Below are positions 57,411 to 64,000 of a stretch of 64,000 nucleotides of DNA, piece after piece. A program made the translations under genes and the position numbers. Origin of the DNA: Raffaelea ambrosiae (Eukaryota; Ascomycota; Sordariomycetes; Ophiostomatales; Ophiostomataceae); contig PCDI01000013.1 in NCBI GenBank assembly GCA_002778195.1, positions 515,021 through 579,020 on the forward strand, given 5' to 3'. How positions within the stretch are numbered: position 1 is the first letter of the stretch; every line of letters begins with the position of its first letter. The notes beneath the pieces are model-generated. The model was not told the DNA's origin. It worked only from the letters and a program-made list of their open reading frames with translations, and made no database searches.

Positions 57411-60400
57411 GACAGCCGGGCGTCTGGGGCCAAGACAAGGCTAATACGAAGGATCAAGGCCTGACCGGGGTTGAAATTCTACCATGTACGAGCATGATAA
57501 CACACATTAGTATGCCAGAAAAGGATGGGACGACGTGCACCGTGTATTAGAGACAACTCAGAAGGTACACGTTACCAGCAGGGCCTACGATACCGCAGCC
57601 AGCTTGACGAAAGGGGGGCAGACATCGTGAGACGTGCAAGTAAATGGCAACTATAGTAAGATGCCCCCTCGTAGATGCCAACCCGGGCCAATCTACTATT
57701 ATATTATTAGCACACAAGGGCAGAGAGATATCACAGGAGTGCAGGCCAGCCGCGCCGACGGAAACAACGGCAAAAAAGAGAAGGAAAAAAAGGAAAGGAA
57801 AAAAACAAAATACTATGAATCTGATACAGTCATAAGCAACAGCCTTGGAGTATTCTTCCCCGAGACAGACATGAAGAACGTTTCTCTCGAGAGTCTTGCC
57901 TGACTTGTCTTTGTCGCATCTGTTGCGTACTGTTTTGTTTGTGCGATTTGTCGTTGAAGTTTTTTTCCCCTCTTTACTTTTCTAGTTCGGGCCTTTTCTG
58001 CACGATACATACACATGGGATCTCCTCTTACTCATGAGGTTTACGTATCTTACCACGTAACCACACCGTAAGATGCATGTACATAATAATAATAGACCGC
58101 ATGCGATGGGGAAACGAAATCGTCATCCCAACTACGATCCTTCCAGCTCTCCAAGCGTTGCTCTCTCAGCAGACCGAGAGCGACGGCTACTAGTCCAGAT
58201 ACGAAGGGGGCTCAACTCACTATTTACACGCAATTTGTTGGTTGTGTCTGAGCTTTCGTCTTTGAGTATCTTACACCGTACTCGTAGAGCCGCAGCCGAT
58301 CGCCATCGCCCGGTGGGATTGCCCCAGAGCCTGGTCGAGGAACTGGGAATCTCTTACAGGGGAGGGGGGAAGGACGAGAATTGCATAATATCAGGATCGT
58401 CGTAGTTTGACACTTGTGGCTTAGAAGTAGGTTAAATCAGATAAAATAAATCCACTAGATCAAGGGACAAGCTGACCCCAAAAAGACACCGACGATCGTC
58501 CATTCCCGGAACTGTCTGCCTCGGAAGGGCAAATCATTGTTTTGTCGCTCCGCTCGAACCTCTTCTCAAGCTTTTTTTCTTTAGGCTTTCGTCCCTTTTA
58601 TTTCGTCACGTCCCATTAAACTATTTGGCAATATGACCCAGGGTAACATTGTCGCATAGCTGCCTCTTTTATTTCATTCCCGCTGCATAGATTCGGTGAC
58701 TCGGTACCGAGGACACGTTAACAATACGCGATGCGTCTGAAAGCGGTTTGGGAACAGAAACTTTCTACAGTTGTATTACACGCATTCCCCCACAGTCTGC
58801 AGCCTTTCCCCCCCCCCTTCACAGTCGCTCGACACAAGACAGAGTGGGTAGCATGAGAAGGGGGGAAGCATCATTCTGGCGGTGCAGTAGTTTCATTGGG
58901 CTGGGTCAAACAAAAAAGAAAAGAAGGGAAGTCAAGAAGAGCCCAGCAGCCCAGACTAGCAGGAGGCAGGAGGCAGAAGCCGGCCAAGGACATTTCGCTC
59001 CATTGATTCCCATTTCTCCTTGCAGTAGCGGCGAACGCCTTTCCTGGACCAGCACTCTAGAAAGGGCGGAAAAGGGGGTTTTGAACTCTTTGCGCCCAGT
59101 TCGTCTTCGCCCCTGGCGTGCCGGTACCAGCGAACAGCATCTGTCGGTACATACGAGTAGTATTCATTTTTAGATGCTCTTTTGGATGCTCTTTAGGCTT
59201 TTTTCTTAGATGGCGTTCCAAGATGAGATTGTATCCCAACTATTGCCCACCGGTATGCAGTGTAAGATGCGGATAGGTCTGTCCGATGCGAGGGATGTCT
59301 CTGCTCTAGTGAGATATCATACCTTCTATCTTTCGTTTCTGTCTTAGAGCATGCCAAACGCGCAACGGCGGCAGATCATGGGCCGGCTATTGGAAACCTC
59401 GACAAGAAAAATAAAACGGCCGAGAACAGACCAGCAGGTCGAAGACAAACGAGGGCAGTGCGGCCATAGGGTGGAAGCGATGGGGGGACGGAGTGAGCTT
59501 GGGGCGTCCTTGGGCTGATCGGCCTGGCTAGGGAGGGGTTCTGAAAAGAGGAAAGGCGATCCCCGGGCCCCCCTTGTTCGTCCTTGGCTAAATGGTGGCC
59601 GCTAATGCCCTGGAGCGGCGAGACAAGAGACAAACAAGAAAGCCACAAAGAGTACGAACAGGATACTCAACTAGTACGTGTACACCGTACTATGTACTAT
59701 AGTACTATAGTAGTTACTTCGTGTCAAGTACTGCTGCTGTTCGTGTGGCAGGCCAGATATCTCGGGTCGTTGTCTGGCTCGTATTTCTCTGTTTCTCGAC
59801 ACTGTATCTTACAAACCAGAAACAAGCAGCACAAAACCTGCGCCCAGTCCGTTTCGTCTTGGGGTGGTCTTCTGCCACAACGCCCATCTCCATTTTTTGA
59901 ATCTTCCATTTTTGGGTCCTGTGGCTCTGCATCGCCTCCTCCTTAGTTGTGTGGTTCATGCCCGCAGAAGCAGCAAGGCCACCTCCAGGTGCGAGAACAA
60001 GGCAGCGACGTTTCAATATTGGCTTGAACAGCCTCAAGCTAGGAAAATGGATTTTCAGTCCTAACAGCCCAAAAAAGCGATTTTTATAGTATAGTACGAG
60101 CACAGAGCCCTGCGGTTGGCGCTTTGCCAATAATAATGCTGGGCGTACATTCATTCTTAGGAATGCAGCTAATTATCGTACAAGCAGACATGGGGGGGGG
60201 GGTGGCCGGCAGGGGTATCCCATCCTCAAAGAAAGGTAAAAAAAGAAACTGCACAGTATGCGAGCGATTTGCGCGCGAGGACTGTTGCGGCTTGCTGTGA
60301 TGTTGTACCTCTCATGATCGCGGGCCTGTTTTGAGTGAGGGGAAGCTGGCCAGCTTTGTCAGATGACCCCGCGAGATGCCCATTCGAAATCACTACCCTG

Positions 60401-60799
60401 TGTTATGACTGCTCCTCGCGTTTTGCCTGTTCTGCCTGTTTTGCCTCGGCCTCACGCCGGTTTGTAACGGGCAAAGAGCCAAGAGAAGGAAAGGGCGCGC
60501 TCACACGCGCGGACGGACGTTTGGGCCAACATCAAAGTAAAACAAACTAGAGAGGCACCAAAAGTGGAGGGGGAGGAGAGGGCCCCGTTCGATCGTCTGT
60601 CTCCTCGGTCTGCACAGTGCGTGTTTCCTCTCCAGGCCGGCCTCCCTGGCTCCTTCCCCAAGACAGCCGGAAAATAGAGAAATGGTCGCCCCCCTCTCCC
60701 CCAGCCGGCCAGCGTTGCCCAATCACGCAGCCCCTCTGCTGCTGTGCTGTAACTCGCTAGCGCGTCAGGTACAGACTTAACGTCGTAGTGGCTTTTATT

Positions 60800-63004
60800 T
60801 CTGACATCGGGTGCGGCGAGAGAGAGGCACGTCGGGTGGCCGTCGTATTGTCGAGCGCAATGGGCGATTGGGCGGGCCGTTTGGGGGAGAAGTGCATTTT
60901 GCAGTCCAACTTACAGAAACACATGCAGAAGCACTCGCCAGACGCTCTGCCCCGTCTGTAACAGCCCGCTCCTTCCCTGTCTGCGGATGCCTGTTTGGGG
61001 ATGCCCAGAAAAAGGAAGCAGCGACCGTCCCTCCATTCGACACAGAAGGAACCCCCCCTCCTGTCCCCCCTCCTCCCCTTTACCTTGCACCCTGCTCCAA
61101 TCTCGCACACACAGACCTTGTATCACTCTCTGCCTGCTCGCCAGGCCTGGTCTCCTTTTTCACAGCCCGCGCTTCGTTCTTTCCCTTTCAGGCCGCACGC
61201 ACGCAGGGACGCATACACCCCCGGTCCCTTCCTGTTATTTTCCACACCCCTTCGCCTCTCCTTTTCGCCCTCGTCACTCTGTCCGTGTTCTTCGTTTCAC
61301 ATTCTCTTTTTTTTTTCTGTTCTCTTTTCTCTTTTCTCTGCTGCCCCTCCCGCCCTCTTCTCCCTTATTTCCCTTCTCTTTTCTCTTCTTTTCTGCTTCT
61401 CCCCTTTCCCACCGCCCACATCGTCGACGAGCTTGACACATTTGGCTCCCTTTCGTGCCTGCCACTTTTTTTTGGCTCCCTTTGCGCGTTTGATTTGCTT
61501 CTCGCTCTCCCAGTCCAACCCACGTCTTTCGCTTTATCTCCAGCTTTGCTTCTGCTTCTCTTATTGTCTTCTCCGGCTCTTATTCAATTCCTGCCTCATA
61601 TATATTCCTCCCACTCCAGAAACCGCCACGACCGCGCCCTCCGCCCGCCGACGCCTGTTTCTGTGCCGGTCTTTTTTGCAGCGCCCTTTCGGTTACTCCT
61701 TGCATATCTCTCCTCGCAGCTTCTTCCGTTCTCCTTTTCTCCCCGTTTTCTTCTCCGCAATCGCCGCAGCTGCTCGAGTGTCCATTCGCCAACGCTGCAG
61801 AGACACCGACTTTTCTCTTTGCTTTCTCTCCCTCCCTCCTGACACGCCATTCGCTCGTGTCAAACAGCCTGCGCGCCCAGCAGCAAACTAATAGGGGGCA
61901 GCTTCTCAGCAGCCTTCCAGCGATTCGACCGTCGGAAACTGCGCCAAAATAGGCACCGCGGTCGTTGCTTCACTCCCTCGCCCGCACGCCCCAATCAGCT
62001 ATCTAGCAACGGCGCTTCCATTCTCAACGGTCCACTCACCTCGCCAGAAGAGCCACAAAAAAGCGGACTCCCTCCTCGCCTGAACAGCACAGGGCGGATA
62101 GTCTCTTGCACGCTCCGACCGACAAAAGTACCTGGCCATCTTCCATATTCCTGCGCCAGATTGAGTGTTTCCCCATATTCTCGATTTTCTGCACTATCTG
62201 TCGCCCTGGTCGCCCTCACCTCGCTCGCTGCCTCCTCTGGCCGCTCTGTTCGACTGCGCAACCCGAGACCTTTCAAACTCTCCCCCAAAACCCGCACGGG
62301 ACGCCAATTTACCCGTGTCTGCATCTAGTCCCGCGCCCATTTGCGCCTTCCTGCACCTGACGAAACAATCTGACACCAGCAACCCCGGCACCGCAGCCTC
62401 TGGTTGGCTTCTCTTCTGCGTGTTTCGCCTTCGATCCTACGTGCCTCGTGTTTCTTTTTTTTTTTTTAAAGGCGTGGGCTTGCGCACGCGCGAACGGCAC
62501 TAGCACCGAAAACGAAGTAACCAAATCCAACCACTGAAGCGTCGCACTGGACTTGGCGCTGAAGACTGGCGTTACCCGCTGTCCGTCTCTCCCGCCACCC
62601 GTCTCCTTCTGTATTATTATTGCCTGTTTTCTTGCACCCAACCCGATTCTCTCTCCCATCCTTCCCGGCGACGAGAGGGAAGACCAAAGGTGCAGCCGCC
62701 AGGCGACAACAGCGAAGGAGAGCTGATCTGGACTAAATCAGACCGCAAAGAAGAAAAAAGGAAATTCGCTGAAAAAAAGCAACAAATTGCTCCAGGAAAA
62801 AGCAACATTCCAACGCCCGGTGTGTCTCGCTTTTTGTCAGCGCTGTGCTGCAACACCATCGCGAAAACTCCGGCACGTCGCAGCATCGTGGAGCGAAGTC
62901 TGCTGGGCTCCTTTTTATTCTGCCTGCGCTTTTTGCAGTTTGCTTGGCGAGACTGGTGTTTCCGCCCGTCTCCCCCTTCTGCTTGACCTTCCCGCATCCT
63001 CACA
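60800..63004 (+). promoter_or_regulatory. Pyrimidine-rich promoter and probable long 5' leader
   Basis: From about 61050 the + strand is dominated by C and T (densest at 61300-61410), and it stays C-rich to the ATG at 63005. Such stretches mark promoters and transcribed leaders of fungal regulatory genes. The frames it opens (for example 60811-61842) are compositional artefacts. Transcript start is not visible. Confidence 0.5.
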
Positions 63005-64000
63005 ATGAGTACCGCCATCGCAATGGCCCCTTCACCGGCTCCCCACGACCGCCCGTCCTTTGGCAGCGGCTCCAACAACACAGCTTCCGGTGCCGTCCAC
63101 TCGTCCTCTACTTCCACATCTGCAGCAGAGCTGTCTGCAGCAGCAGCGGCTGCCGTTGCTGCCGTTTCGTCGTCTCCATCTGCACACAAGACCACAGCGA
63201 CGCCGCTTGCCCCAGCACAACGGTCTGGTAGCGGCAGCCCTCGCGCCGGCGCCTCAGCAACCAAGTCCTCCCCTCCTAGCGCGTAAGTATTCTGTTCTTC
63301 TGTTTGTTTTGTGTATACCGGCTGGTTTTTCTGTTGCCTTCGGCGACTACTGCTGTGCTTTGACGCGTCTTCCGCGCCGCTTCGCCCGACTTGCCGGACG
63401 TCCAGATTACTAACTGGTGCTTCGCAGATTACGCAACGCTGGCCCCCATGGCCCAAAGATCGTCGTGAAGAAGGAGCCGTCCTCACCCGAACCGACCCCT
63501 CGCCACCGACCCCGGAAACTAGACCTGTCCAAGGGTGGCAGCAACACTGCCGGCGGACCGAACACGTCCCGTGGCCCCCTCACTGCAAGAGACGGTCTGG
63601 GCATCCAGGAAGTCGGCCTGGCATGCTTGTCGCCTGGCTTTGTCACCCACGACCCGGCCATGAAGGAGCAGCTCCAGCGCAGCATGACTGTCCGTGAACA
63701 GCAGCGCCACATTATCGAGGCAAGATTGCAGCAGCAGTCGGCCAAGGGCGATGGCTCTATGGACACGGCTATGAAGGACAAGGACATGTCAAACCACTTC
63801 TCTGCTAAGACTCCCGGCATGTCGCGCCGCAACAAGGCACCGCCTGGCCTGTCGATCGTCGCCCCGTCGCATGAGACGTTTGCCAACGAGCGCGTTATCC
63901 AATCCGCGCCACTCGGCCAGACCTTCACTGGCATCAACAACCCCCACCCGCTAACTCGCCACATAACCAACCAGCCGTCCAAGCTGTCCAACACGTCTCA
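63005..64000 (+). CDS. Probable nuclear regulatory protein, 3' end outside the window
   Basis: Inferred exons 63005-63282 and 63428 to beyond 64000; the intron has donor GTAAGT, TACTAAC branch and GCAG acceptor, and the frame stays open to the window edge (about 283 residues visible). I do not recognise the family. The first 92 residues are Ser/Ala-rich. Exon 2 opens with HGPKIVVKKEPSSPEPTPRHRPRKLDL, a sumoylation-like VKKE and a basic nuclear-localisation-like patch, then GLGIQEVGLACLSPGFVTHDPAMKEQLQRSMTVREQQRHIIEARLQQQ, a conserved-looking helical segment, and later SIVAPSHETFANERVIQSAPLGQTF. The long C/T-rich leader and composition suggest a transcriptional regulator; no DNA-binding domain is visible in this part. 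Confidence 0.8.

Larger units (their letters stand above)
53468..63004. other. Long gene-poor region (about 9.5 kb)
   Basis: No frame here has recognisable coding character. It contains two ambiguous bases (54287 and 55321, both in or next to homopolymer runs), microsatellites, a duplicated 21-bp block, a 10-bp tandem repeat, and many GTATCTTAC and TACGAGTA words (54159, 54821, 55184, 55365, 55959, 56501, 58045, 58068, 58266, 58279, 59152, 59262, 59804). The last about 2.2 kb (60800-63004) is strongly C/T-rich and is probably the promoter and long leader of the gene at 63005. Confidence 0.6.

Noticed and set aside
60811..61842. 343-codon frame in the leader of the gene at 63005
   Set aside because: It consists of Phe, Ser, Leu and Pro runs produced by C/T-rich DNA in several frames at once; no domain.

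Overview
The window looks like nuclear DNA of a filamentous ascomycete, probably a Sordariomycete. The evidence is short introns (about 50-220 bp) with GTNNGT-like donors, CTAAC-type branch sites and C/TAG acceptors; GC-rich coding sequence; and housekeeping proteins that read like Sordariomycete orthologues (Ole1, Bud31, the 14.8 kDa complex I subunit). An ophiostomatalean such as a Sporothrix relative is possible but is only a guess. I see no transposon, virus, CRISPR, rRNA or convincing tRNA. Coding starts and splice sites below were worked out by hand from reading frames and splice signals. Each spliced complete gene sums to a whole number of codons.

Layout: 1-1544, 3' part of an unrecognised low-complexity coiled-coil protein (+). 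3028-6421, multi-KH RNA-binding protein with six exons (-). 6422-12140, gene-poor. 12141-15206, 1021-residue disordered nuclear-type protein (-). 16327-17264, pyrimidine 5'-nucleotidase of the Sdt1 type with a 29-nt internal exon (+). 17623-18242, Mediator subunit Med21 (-), divergent from 18590-19504, an Rrg7-type mitochondrial nuclease-fold protein (+). 20920-24736, mitochondrial Lon protease Pim1 (+). 24737-31742, gene-poor with many short tandem repeats. 31743-35102, divergent protein-kinase-like protein (+). 38500-40277, delta-9 fatty-acid desaturase Ole1 (+). 41639-45856, Rad5/HLTF-type SNF2 helicase with RING finger (-). 47320-47835, splicing factor Bud31 (+). 48205-49233, ZNF511-like zinc-finger protein (-). 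49847-50672, complex I LYR-family subunit with five exons (+). 51129-51851, RNA polymerase I/III subunit Rpc19/AC19 (-). 52889-53467, small charged protein of unknown role (+). 53468-63004, about 9.5 kb without a recognisable gene. 63005-64000, 5' part of a probable nuclear regulatory protein (+, runs off the window).

The genes form no pathway cluster. They are ordinary core genes: transcription machinery (Med21, Rpc19), splicing (Bud31), mitochondrial function (Lon, Rrg7, complex I subunit), lipid desaturation and DNA repair/chromatin. Several are in divergent pairs that share short promoters, some holding CACGTG palindromes.

The signal that the genes do not explain lies in the long intergenic tracts. 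Two short words, G(T/C)ATCTTAC and TACGAGTA, recur there on both strands far more often than chance would give; I met none inside a called coding exon. A 12-bp repeat also sits directly after the stop codon of the 52889-53467 gene and keeps its frame open.
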